Part shown: piece after piece, positions 1-6,124 of the stretch
Layout: each line of letters starts with the position of its first letter
Position numbering within the stretch: the first letter of the stretch is position 1
Source: CBW1002 sp046081905
GTDB lineage: Bacteria > Cyanobacteriota > Cyanobacteriia > PCC-6307 > Cyanobiaceae
Assembly: GCA_046081905.1 (NCBI GenBank)
Contig: JBJTWS010000067.1
Coordinates: 1 to 8,125 of the forward strand
Length of the DNA stretch: 8,125 nucleotides
Reading direction: 5' to 3'
Made by a program: the position numbers and the translations under genes
Notes under the pieces: generated by a model
Told to the model about the DNA's origin: nothing
What the model saw: the letters and a program-made list of their open reading frames with translations, nothing else
The model's database searches: none

Positions 1-765
1 GCCCTGCTCGAGGGTGGGTTTGAAGATCAGCAGCTCATCCGGGTTCACGGCCCCCTGCACCACGTTCTCGCCGAGGCCGTAGGCGGCGGTGAGCAGCACG
101 GCGTTGCGGAAACCGGTCTCGGTGTCGATGCTGAACATCACGCCGGAGCAGGCCAGATCGGAGCGCACCATCCGCTGCACGCCGATCGAGAGAGCCACCT
201 CGAAGTGGTCGTAGCCGTGGATCTGGCGGTAGGAGATCGCCCGGTCGGTGAACAGCGAGGCGTAGCAGCGCCGGCAGGCCGCCAGCAGGGCCGCCTCCCC
301 ATGCACGTTCAGGAAGGTTTCCTGCTGCCCCGCGAAGGAGGCATCCGGCAGGTCCTCGGCGGTGGCGCTGGAGCGCACCGCCACCGCCAGCTCCGGGTCT
401 CCGGGCACCGCCCCCTCCGCTCCGGCCAGGCGGCGGTAGGCCCCCAGGATCGCCGCCTCCAGATCGGGCGGCAGGGGGGTGCTGAGCAGCAGGGAGCGGG
501 CCGCGGCCCCGGCCGCCTGCAGGGCGGCGATGTCGCTGCCGTCGAGGCCATCGAGGATCGTGTGCAGTTGGCCGGCCAGCCCCCCGCTCGCCAGGAAGTG
601 GAGGTAGGCGGCGGCGGTGGTGGCGAAGCCCCCCGGCACCCGCACCCCCTCGGCGGAGAGCTCGCGGATCATCTCGCCGAGGGAGGCGTTCTTGCCCCCC
701 ACCTGGGCGATGGCCTCCAGGCCCACCGCCTCGAAGGGAACCACCAGGACGTCGGAAGAAGCCAT
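1..765 (-). CDS. ppsA: Phosphoenolpyruvate synthase, N-terminal part (cut by window edge)
   Basis: The first 255 codons of a PEP synthase, which converts pyruvate + ATP + water to PEP + AMP + phosphate in the cytoplasm. Visible signatures of the N-terminal ATP-binding domain (PPDK_N family) are VGGKNASLGEM at about residues 22-32, the arginine-containing stretch VAVRSSATAEDLPDASFAGQ at about 128-147, and ACSGVMFSIDTETGF at about 205-219. The phosphohistidine and PEP-binding domains lie outside the window, so pyruvate phosphate dikinase cannot be fully excluded, but the N-terminal wording fits PpsA better. The ATG at 763-765 is the first start after an in-frame stop at 817-819, and no ribosome-binding site is evident. 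The gene is divergent from the Tic22-like gene. No frameshift or odd composition was seen in this part. Confidence 0.93.
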   Translation of the reverse strand, partial: MASSDVLVVPFEAVGLEAIAQVGGKNASLGEMIRELSAEGVRVPGGFATTAAAYLHFLASGGLAGQLHTILDGLDGSDIAALQAAGAAARSLLLSTPLPPDLEAAILGAYRRLAGAEGAVPGDPELAVAVRSSATAEDLPDASFAGQQETFLNVHGEAALLAACRRCYASLFTDRAISYRQIHGYDHFEVALSIGVQRMVRSDLACSGVMFSIDTETGFRNAVLLTAAYGLGENVVQGAVNPDELLIFKPTLEQG

Positions 766-892
766 CGCCGGCCACGGGCTGCTGCTGCAACTCTGACCAC
801 GGTTCAGCCGGGGTGGTCATGGCCGTTACCGTCCTGGGGGGCTGGTCTGGCCCCGGGCCTTTTCCTAGGGTGCCCCTTTCCCCCTGGTCGCC
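766..892. promoter_or_regulatory. Divergent spacer between ppsA and the Tic22-like gene
   Basis: This 127-base stretch must hold the 5' signals for both flanking genes, since they point away from each other. I could not pick convincing -35/-10 boxes on either strand. Its one clear structure is the inverted repeat at 794-819. The stretch close to the Tic22 start (about 855-890) is rich in C and T with no Shine-Dalgarno sequence. Confidence 0.45.
794..819. repeat. Perfect inverted repeat TGACCAC-N12-GTGGTCA (candidate operator)
   Basis: Two 7-base arms, at 794-800 and 813-819, are perfect reverse complements separated by 12 bases. An inner CGG (800-802) can also face CCG (808-810). The repeat lies 29-54 bases upstream of the ppsA start and 74-99 bases upstream of the Tic22-like start. 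The centre-to-centre arm spacing of 19 bases is close to two helical turns, which would suit a dimeric regulator. A hairpin in the ppsA leader is the alternative reading. No regulator is identified. Confidence 0.4.
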
Positions 893-1651
893 ATGCCGAT
901 CGATCGCCCGAGGCTGCGCCCCCTGGTGGGGCGCAGCTGCGCCGCAGTAGCTCTCGGCCTGCAGGCGGCCCTGCTGGGTGTGGGCGCCGCCCTGCCGCTG
1001 CTCACCGCACCCCTGCCGGCCCAGGCCATCCCCGAGGCGGAGGCCATGAAGAAGCTGGCGGTGGTGCCGGTGTTCATCCTCACCAACGACAAGGGCGCGC
1101 CCCTGCCGATCCCGCGGGACAAGACCCTGATCCTGCCGATGTATCTCGAGAAGGCCAAGGCGAACCAGGCCCTGGCGGACTTCAGCAAGGCGAACCCCAC
1201 GATCAAGGCGCAGGTGGTGGCGCTGCCCCTGAACGTGGCCAACGAGAAGATCACGGCCCTGAGCAAGGAGCTGAAGGACGGCCGCACCCTGGTGGCGCCC
1301 GTGATTCCGGCCGACGCGGACCGTCAGCAGGCCGTGGCCATCCTCAAGCAGCAGGGGCTCACCCAGCAGCAGATCGACGAGGGCCTGAGCCTGCCGGTGT
1401 TCTTCACCAAGCCCTTCCTCACCGTGAAAACGCCCCAGGGCCCCCGGGGGGTGTTCTTCCTCAACTACTCCGACCTGCAGAAGGCCCTGGCCGGGGTGCC
1501 CAACCGGGCGGAACTGAAGGTGCAGACCGCCGATCTCACCGCAGTGCTGCGGGAGATCATGAAGGTCAAGGAAGACTCCTACGTGTTCTTCCCCACGGCG
1601 GAGTACTTCAAGCTGGTGGAGGAGCAGAAGCGCAGCGGCGGCAAGCCCTGA
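893..1651 (+). CDS. Tic22-like family protein, secreted
   Basis: A 252-residue protein of the Tic22 family. Plastid Tic22 works in the intermembrane space during protein import, and cyanobacterial homologues are periplasmic or lumenal proteins linked to outer-membrane biogenesis. The N-terminus has basic residues (R5, R7, R9, R14), a long hydrophobic stretch at about 16-38, and a probable signal peptidase site after A-Q-A at 43-45. The mature part has the family-like pattern of a short strand VVPVFILTN (58-65), PMYLEKAKA (82-90) and, near the end, DSYVFFPTAEYF (228-239). Length fits the family. The ATG at 893 gives a complete signal peptide and is preferred. The gene is transcribed alone, divergent from ppsA and convergent with the small membrane-protein gene. 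Family assignment is by recognition of the sequence pattern; the role is inferred from homologues. Confidence 0.8.
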   Translation: MPIDRPRLRPLVGRSCAAVALGLQAALLGVGAALPLLTAPLPAQAIPEAEAMKKLAVVPVFILTNDKGAPLPIPRDKTLILPMYLEKAKANQALADFSKANPTIKAQVVALPLNVANEKITALSKELKDGRTLVAPVIPADADRQQAVAILKQQGLTQQQIDEGLSLPVFFTKPFLTVKTPQGPRGVFFLNYSDLQKALAGVPNRAELKVQTADLTAVLREIMKVKEDSYVFFPTAEYFKLVEEQKRSGGKP

Positions 1652-1684
1652 GCGGCGGCCGGCGCTGCCTCGAGCTGCTCAGGG
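1646..1684. terminator. Hairpin spanning both convergent stop codons (probable bidirectional terminator)
   Basis: The arms CCCTGAGCGGC (1646-1656) and GCTGCTCAGGG (1674-1684) pair over 11 positions in plus-strand RNA, ten Watson-Crick plus one G-U at 1654/1676, around a 17-base loop. The same structure on the minus strand has one C-A mismatch. The Tic22-like stop (1649-1651) lies in the left arm and the small-protein stop (1679-1681, minus strand) in the right arm. No T-tract follows on either side, so it is not a textbook intrinsic terminator, but position between converging genes supports a termination or 3'-end-protecting role. Confidence 0.5.
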
Positions 1685-1912
1685 GGTGCCGTTCGGCCCG
1701 TCGCCCCCCTCGGCACGCTCCCCCTCGGGCGCCGATTCCGGCAGCAGCTGGGCCAGGAGCCCCGAGCCCATCAGCACCAGTCCCAGGGTGATGGCCAGGC
1801 CCCGGTTCTCCGCCGCCGGTCCCTCCAGCCAGGCGGCGGCGGCCAGGAAGGCGCCCCCCAGCAGCAGGGTGGGCACCAGCACGATGCCCTTGGCGGTGCG
1901 GTTCAGGCTCAT
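1679..1912 (-). CDS. Small two-helix membrane protein, unknown function
   Basis: A 77-residue protein I do not recognise as a named family. It has two hydrophobic stretches, about residues 9-28 and 38-57, joined by a short polar loop around 29-37, and then a hydrophilic acidic/glycine-rich tail (58-77). The layout suggests an integral membrane hairpin. The ATG at 1910-1912 is preceded by no Shine-Dalgarno sequence. The gene lies 41 bases downstream of the SNase-like gene in the same direction and is last in the leftward block. Support for its being real is the membrane-like composition, its fit between neighbours with no overlap, and a stop codon inside the shared terminator hairpin. Function is unknown. 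Confidence 0.65.
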   Translation of the reverse strand: MSLNRTAKGIVLVPTLLLGGAFLAAAAWLEGPAAENRGLAITLGLVLMGSGLLAQLLPESAPEGERAEGGDGPNGTP

Positions 1913-1919
1913 GGCAAGA

Positions 1920-1933
1920 GGCGATGGGCGATG
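1920..1933. repeat. Tandem 7-base repeat (GGCGATG x2)
   Basis: Two perfect adjacent copies of GGCGATG sit in the 41-base spacer between the SNase-like gene and the small membrane-protein gene. Two copies could arise by chance or by slippage, and no function is suggested. Confidence 0.4.
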
Positions 1934-1953
1934 GGTTCACTACTGGGCGGGAA

Positions 1954-2349
1954 TCAGGCCGGGCAGCCCACCGGGGCCGCCGGATCCGGAACCGCCAGGC
2001 CGGCGGCGATCAGGCCGGTACCCAGGTCGTCGGGACTGCCGAGCGGGCGCACCCGGGCCTGCAGCACCCCTTCCCGCTGGCCGAGGGGCCGCAGATTGAC
2101 ACGGCGGCGGCGGGGCAGTTCCTGCCGCAACCAGGCCTGGGCGGCTTGCTGATCCGCCTCCGCCACGCGGATGCAGGCCAGCTCCACCGCATAGTTGCGG
2201 TTGCCATCCCCCACCTGGAGCACGGTGGCGGTGCGCACCTGCAGCACCTCGGCCGCGGCGGAGGGGAGAACACCCGCCGCCATCACCAGCGTGAGCGCTA
2301 ACAGCGCTGCCCCGAGGCGGGCCCCCAGGGAGCGAAGGATCGAGGCCAA
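1954..2349 (-). CDS. Secreted SNase-like (thermonuclease-fold) protein, probably catalytically degenerate
   Basis: A 131-residue protein if read from the TTG at 2347-2349. That start yields a very good signal peptide: a short basic start, a hydrophobic core at about 14-29, and a likely cut after A-A-A at 31-33. The later in-frame GTG (2286) and ATG (2283) would destroy it. The mature part resembles a staphylococcal-nuclease fold: ATVLQVGDGN (41-50), VELACIRVAEAD (55-66), a helix rich in Q/A/L (67-78), a basic strand (80-88), and DLGTGLIAAGLA (108-119). Compared by eye with the SNase consensus, the Arg of VRLACID is E56, the following Asp is R61, and the second catalytic Arg (of DRYGR) is V95; the Glu equivalent (E64) and D48 remain. 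It starts 8 bases after the ilvB stop, so it is probably translationally coupled. Family call moderate; loss of activity is inference. Confidence 0.65.
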   Translation of the reverse strand: MASILRSLGARLGAALLALTLVMAAGVLPSAAAEVLQVRTATVLQVGDGNRNYAVELACIRVAEADQQAAQAWLRQELPRRRRVNLRPLGQREGVLQARVRPLGSPDDLGTGLIAAGLAVPDPAAPVGCPA

Positions 2350-2357
2350 GGAGGCGT

Positions 2358-4238
2358 TCAGAGCTTCGCGCCGCAGCTGGGGCAGAACAGATGGGCGCTG
2401 GCGGTGATCGCACCGCAGGCGTTGCAGGGGCGGGTGGTGTCGATCGCCAGTTCCGGATGGCTGGGGAGCCCCACCATCTGGGCATTGCTGGCCCCCGGCG
2501 GCACCATCGGATAGCAGTTCTCGTTGCGGCGCACCTTCACGTCGATGAACACCGGACCCGGATGGTCGAGGGCCTCCTGCAGCTGGCTGCGCAGCTGGCT
2601 GCGCTCGGTGATCAGCATGCCGTGCACGCCGAAGGCCTCGGCCAGCCGCTCGAAATCGGGCATGCCGCCGGTCATCTCGGAGGCGGAGTAGCGCTCCTCG
2701 TAGAAGCTCTCCTGCCACTGGCGCACCATGCCCTGCCAGCCGTTGTTGAGCACCACCACCTTCACGGGCAGGCCGTACTGGGCCAGGGTGCCCAGCTCCT
2801 GGATGTTCATCAGGATCGAGGCGTCGCCGGCCACGCAGATCACGGTTTCCGCGGGGAAGGCGGTCTGCACGCCCATGGCGGCGGGCATGCCGAAGCCCAT
2901 GGTGCCCAGGCCCGCGGAGCTGATCCAGCGGCGCGGGCCGTTGTGGAGGAACTGGGCCGCCCACATCTGGTGCTGCCCCACATCGGTGGTGTAGTAGGCC
3001 TTCGGGGCCAGCTCCCGCAGGGCCACCACCACCTCCTGGGGCGCGATCTCGCCCTCGGGGGCCGGCACCACCAGGGGGTAGTGGTGCTTCCAGCTGTTGA
3101 TCCGCTCCAGCCAGGCTTCGGTGCGGCCGCCGGAATCTTCGCCGCTGGAGGCGGCCAGCAGGGCCTCGAGGGCCAGCTTCACATCGGCCACCACGGGCAC
3201 CTCCGGCACCCGGTTCTTGCCCACCTCGGCGGCGTCGATGTTGATGTGGATCACCTGGGCCCGGGGGGCGAAGCTGTCGAGCCGGCCGGTGACGCGGTCG
3301 TCGAAGCGGGCGCCGGCGGCGATCAGCAGATCGCACTCGGTCACGGCGAAATTGGCGTAGGCGGTGCCGTGCATGCCGAGCATGCCCAACGCGAGCGGAT
3401 GGGTTTCATCGAAGGCGCCCTTGCCCATCAGCGTGGTGGTGACCGGCAGACGGAATCGCTCCGCCAGCTGGTGGATGGCGGCATGGGCACCGCTGCTGAT
3501 GGCCCCGCCGCCCACGTAGAGCAGCGGCCGGCGGGCCTGGCGGATGCGCTCGAGGGCGGCAGCGACCGCCTCGGGCCGCGGCGCCGGCGGGAGCTGGTAG
3601 CCGGCCGGCTTGACGCTGCCGGGCTCCACCGGGGTGTAGTCGAACTCCTCCACGCCCACGTCCTTGGGCACATCAATCAGCACCGGGCCCGGCCGGCCGG
3701 TGGCGGCGATCAGGAAGGCCTCCGCCACGATGCGGCCGATGTCGGCCGGATCGCGCACCACCCAGGAGTGCTTCACGATCGGCAGGGTGATGCCGAAGAT
3801 GTCGGTTTCCTGGAAGGCATCGGTGCCGATCGCGGCGCGGGGCACCTGGCCGGTGATCACCACCATCGGCACCGAGTCCATCTGGGCGGTGGCGATGCCG
3901 GTCACCAGGTTGGTGGCGCCGGGACCGGAGGTGCCGAAGCACACGCCCACCCTGCCGGTGGCACGGGCGTAGGCATCGGCGGCGTGGGTGCCGCCCTGCT
4001 CGTGGCGCACCAGGATGTGCTTCAGCCAGCCCCGGGCCTCGGCCTTATGGAGCTCGTCGTAGATGGGCAGGATCGCGCCGCCCGGGTAGCCGAAGATGTG
4101 GTCCACGCCGTGCAGGCGCAGGGCATCCATCAGGGCATAGGCCCCACTCACCCGGCGGGGCGTCGCCGTCGACGTGGGGGTCGACGGCGTTGCCGCGGGG
4201 GCGGCTTCGGCCGCCGGGGAGAGGGGCGTGAGCGTCAC
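2358..4238 (-). CDS. ilvB: Acetolactate synthase, large (catalytic) subunit
   Basis: This thiamine-diphosphate enzyme joins two pyruvates to 2-acetolactate, or pyruvate with 2-oxobutyrate, the first common step of valine, leucine and isoleucine synthesis. The 626 residues show the expected order: N-terminal TPP pyrimidine-binding domain with YPGGAILPIYDEL and the catalytic Glu E80 in RHEQGGTHAAD; SGPGATN (104-110); a central domain (about 210-370); and a C-terminal TPP domain with the diphosphate motif G471-D472-A473 ending at N498-N499, then GWQGMVRQW. The GTG at 4236-4238 is the first start after an in-frame TAA at 4269-4271. The first 30 residues are a Pro/Ala/Thr/Ser-rich extension before the conserved VSGAYALMDAL. 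Oddity: the extreme C-terminus carries four cysteines, C605-x2-C608-x10-C619-x2-C622, resembling a zinc ribbon. The regulatory subunit (ilvH/ilvN) is not in the window. Confidence 0.96.
   Translation of the reverse strand: MTLTPLSPAAEAAPAATPSTPTSTATPRRVSGAYALMDALRLHGVDHIFGYPGGAILPIYDELHKAEARGWLKHILVRHEQGGTHAADAYARATGRVGVCFGTSGPGATNLVTGIATAQMDSVPMVVITGQVPRAAIGTDAFQETDIFGITLPIVKHSWVVRDPADIGRIVAEAFLIAATGRPGPVLIDVPKDVGVEEFDYTPVEPGSVKPAGYQLPPAPRPEAVAAALERIRQARRPLLYVGGGAISSGAHAAIHQLAERFRLPVTTTLMGKGAFDETHPLALGMLGMHGTAYANFAVTECDLLIAAGARFDDRVTGRLDSFAPRAQVIHINIDAAEVGKNRVPEVPVVADVKLALEALLAASSGEDSGGRTEAWLERINSWKHHYPLVVPAPEGEIAPQEVVVALRELAPKAYYTTDVGQHQMWAAQFLHNGPRRWISSAGLGTMGFGMPAAMGVQTAFPAETVICVAGDASILMNIQELGTLAQYGLPVKVVVLNNGWQGMVRQWQESFYEERYSASEMTGGMPDFERLAEAFGVHGMLITERSQLRSQLQEALDHPGPVFIDVKVRRNENCYPMVPPGASNAQMVGLPSHPELAIDTTRPCNACGAITASAHLFCPSCGAKL
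4164..4189 (-). repeat. 10-bp perfect inverted repeat in the 5' coding region of ilvB
   Basis: Arms CGCCGTCGAC (4164-4173) and GTCGACGGCG (4180-4189) pair perfectly around a 6-base loop. The repeat covers nucleotides 50-75 of ilvB and encodes part of the Thr/Ser/Pro-rich leader segment (about residues 17-25). In mRNA it would form a stable GC-rich hairpin just downstream of the start codon. Confidence 0.6.
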
Positions 4239-4311
4239 GGCAGCAGCTGGCCAGGGGGCTGGCCACTCTTACGTACTAGGCCAACCTTAGGCCGCCGACC
4301 GGGCTTTGGGC
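4239..4311 (-). promoter_or_regulatory. Spacer upstream of ilvB, with a hairpin next to the start codon
   Basis: This 73-base gap separates the M23 peptidase stop from the ilvB start. TGGCCA occurs at 4248-4253 and 4260-4265, 6 bases apart; because the hexamer is its own reverse complement, the copies can pair as a 6-bp hairpin 10-27 bases upstream of the GTG start. No Shine-Dalgarno sequence is present. A short AT-richer patch around 4266-4288 could hold a promoter for ilvB, but no box is clear. No T-run suggests termination after the peptidase gene. Confidence 0.35.
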
Positions 4312-4902
4312 TCAGGCGCTCTGGCGGCCGGAGCGGCCGCGGCGGCGGCTCTCCGCCATGGCCCGCAGCACCTGGGCCGGGTCGAGCCAGCGGCCCTGAT
4401 GGCGGATACCCCAGTGGAGGTGGGGGCCGGTGGTGCGGCCGCTCAGGCCCACATGGCCGATCAGCTGGCCGGTGCGCACGGCCTGGCCGGGCCGCAGCAC
4501 CACGGGGCCGCTGCGGTAGGTCCCCCCACCGGCCTGGCCGGCGAGGTGGCAGTAGATGTGCTCGTAGGCGCCGGAGCGGATCACCAGCCCCACGCCGCAG
4601 CCGCCGTCGTTGATCACATCGCTCACGGTGCCCCCCCACCAGCTGTGGATGGCCGAGCCGAGGGGGGCGGCGATGTCGAGGCCGTAGTGGGGCTCGCTCC
4701 AGCCGCCGGCACGCACCCGCATGCCGAAATGGCTGGTGTAGCCGGAGAAGCTGGCCACCGGGAAGGCCCCCAGGCTCCAGCGGCTGGAGGCGCTCGCCTC
4801 CACCGGGGTCGTGGGGACCAGGGGGGCCAGGGCCGCGGCACCCAGGAGGGCCGCCAGCAGCGCCAGACCCCGCCGCACAGGCTCAGAGCAGACCGATGGC
4901 AT
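4312..4902 (-). CDS. M23-family (LytM-type) metallopeptidase, exported
   Basis: A 196-residue zinc peptidase of the M23/LytM family, which cuts peptide bridges of peptidoglycan or activates other amidases. It has a signal peptide (R10-R11, hydrophobic core about 13-29, possible cut after A-S-A at 36-38). The catalytic domain spans about 55-180: zinc ligands H72 and D76 in HYGLDIAAP, H119 in YCHL, and the H-L-H pair H161/H163 in GPHLHWG. All key residues are present, so it should be active, unlike degenerate EnvC/NlpD types. There is no LysM or coiled-coil domain, so it is close to a bare catalytic unit. C101 and C118 could pair in the periplasm. A basic tail (186-193) follows. The ATG at 4900-4902 lies inside the end of hemH, a 20-base overlap in another frame, so translational coupling is likely. 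Confidence 0.9.
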   Translation of the reverse strand: MPSVCSEPVRRGLALLAALLGAAALAPLVPTTPVEASASSRWSLGAFPVASFSGYTSHFGMRVRAGGWSEPHYGLDIAAPLGSAIHSWWGGTVSDVINDGGCGVGLVIRSGAYEHIYCHLAGQAGGGTYRSGPVVLRPGQAVRTGQLIGHVGLSGRTTGPHLHWGIRHQGRWLDPAQVLRAMAESRRRGRSGRQSA

Positions 4903-6124
4903 GGAGCGGCCCCTTCCCGCTGAGCAACTCCAGCAGGAAAGCGGAAAAACCCACCATCGCCAGCCGGCCGTTCCACACTTCAGAGCTGTTGTTCCAGCCC
5001 CAGGCCCACTTGTCCTGCGGGTAGAGCTTCACCGTGGTGGAGAGGGCCGCCGCCTGATCGAGGTTCACCTCGGGCCCCGCCAGCGACTGCTGCACCAGAT
5101 CCGCCAGACCGGAGATGAACACCGGGTCGGTGTCGAGGGCGGGCACCCGGCGGAAGTTGGTGATGCCGGCCTCGGTGGCGATCTCCCGGTATTCGATGTC
5201 GATCTCCTCGAGGGTCTCGATGTGCTCGCTCACGAAGCTGATCGGCACCACCACCAGATCCTTCACGCCCGCTTCCCCGAGGGCATGGAGCGCCTCATCG
5301 GTGTAGGGCTTCAGCCACTCCACCGGTCCCACCCGGCTCTGGTAGGCCAGGGTGAAGGGATTGCGGTGGCCGAGGCGCTCGGCCAGGCGGTCCATGATCA
5401 GCGACGCACAGTCTTCGATCTCCTGCTGGTAGGGATCGCCTGCCTCCTCCACGTAGCTCTTCGGCACGCCATGGGCGCTGAAGAAAACATGGGCCGCGGC
5501 CGGATCGGGGCAGGCCCGCACCTGCTTCTCGATCAGCCCCGCCATGGCATCCACGTAGCCGGGGTGGTCGTAGTAGCTGCGGATGCAGCGGATCGGCAGC
5601 CGGGCGAACTCCGGATCGGCCTGGCGGAGCCGCTGCAGCTCGCGGAAGCTGGAGCCACTGGTGCTGATCGAGAAGTGGGGGTAGAGGGGCAGCACCACCA
5701 CTTCATCGATGTCGTCGGCCTTCATGTCCGCCACGGCGGACTCGGTGAAGGGGTGCCAGTAGCGCATCGCCACGTAGGTGGTGGCCTCCAGGCCCCGCTG
5801 GCGCAGCACGCTCTGCAGTTCGCGGGCCTGGTGGTCGGTGATGCGCCGCAGCGGTGAGCCGCCGCCGATGGAGCGGTAGGCCTCCCGCGACTTGCCGCTG
5901 CGCAGGGTGCTGATCAGCCAGGCCAGGGGCTTCTGCAGGGCGGGCGTGGGCAGCCGGATGATCTCCGGGTCGGAGAAGAGGTTGTAGAGGAACGGACCCA
6001 CGTCCTGGATGCGTTCCGGTCCGCCGAGATTGAGCAGCACCACACCCACCCGGCCGTGGCCCGTGGGTTCTCCCTCCCCCAGCAGCGGAGCGGGCGCGAC
6101 CGGGGTGCTGTTGACCTGGGTCAT
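4883..6124 (-). CDS. hemH: Ferrochelatase with C-terminal CAB (chlorophyll-binding) domain
   Basis: This enzyme inserts Fe2+ into protoporphyrin IX to make protoheme, the final step of heme synthesis, in cyanobacteria at the membrane. The chosen ATG (6122-6124) gives 413 residues. The catalytic domain runs from RVGVVLLNLGGP (25-36) to about 350; active-site His is H218 in SAHGVPKSY and the conserved Glu is E303 in SEHIETLEE. A linker (about 351-370) leads to a single transmembrane CAB/HLIP-like segment with the ExxN chlorophyll-ligand motif E382-V-W-N385-G-R387 and then AMVGFSAFLLELLSG. This two-part form is typical of cyanobacteria and plastid ferrochelatase I relatives; in Synechocystis the CAB domain has been tied to dimerisation and pigment binding. 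About 24 residues precede the conserved core; GTG at V26 is an alternative start. It heads the leftward block and is divergent from the recombinase gene. Confidence 0.96.
   Translation of the reverse strand: MTQVNSTPVAPAPLLGEGEPTGHGRVGVVLLNLGGPERIQDVGPFLYNLFSDPEIIRLPTPALQKPLAWLISTLRSGKSREAYRSIGGGSPLRRITDHQARELQSVLRQRGLEATTYVAMRYWHPFTESAVADMKADDIDEVVVLPLYPHFSISTSGSSFRELQRLRQADPEFARLPIRCIRSYYDHPGYVDAMAGLIEKQVRACPDPAAAHVFFSAHGVPKSYVEEAGDPYQQEIEDCASLIMDRLAERLGHRNPFTLAYQSRVGPVEWLKPYTDEALHALGEAGVKDLVVVPISFVSEHIETLEEIDIEYREIATEAGITNFRRVPALDTDPVFISGLADLVQQSLAGPEVNLDQAAALSTTVKLYPQDKWAWGWNNSSEVWNGRLAMVGFSAFLLELLSGKGPLHAIGLL

Noticed and set aside
35..820. Possible longer N-terminus for ppsA starting at the ATG at 818-820
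   Set aside because: That ATG is in another frame, the true frame has a stop at 817-819, and the ATG at 765 gives a normal PpsA N-terminus, so no frameshift need be assumed.
205..1791. A 528-codon plus-strand open frame across ppsA, the spacer and the Tic22-like gene
   Set aside because: It is in a different frame from both supported genes, is Gly/Arg/Pro-rich, and crosses unrelated features.
4270..4295. Possible NtcA site (GTA-N8-TAC) upstream of ilvB
   Set aside because: The closest match on the minus strand is GTT-N7-TAC, wrong in both spacing and base, so it is not reported as a site.
2391..4613. A 740-codon open frame on the plus strand opposite ilvB
   Set aside because: It is antisense to a clear ilvB and its product is His/Gly/Ala/Arg-rich with no domain, as expected for the opposite strand of a high-GC gene.
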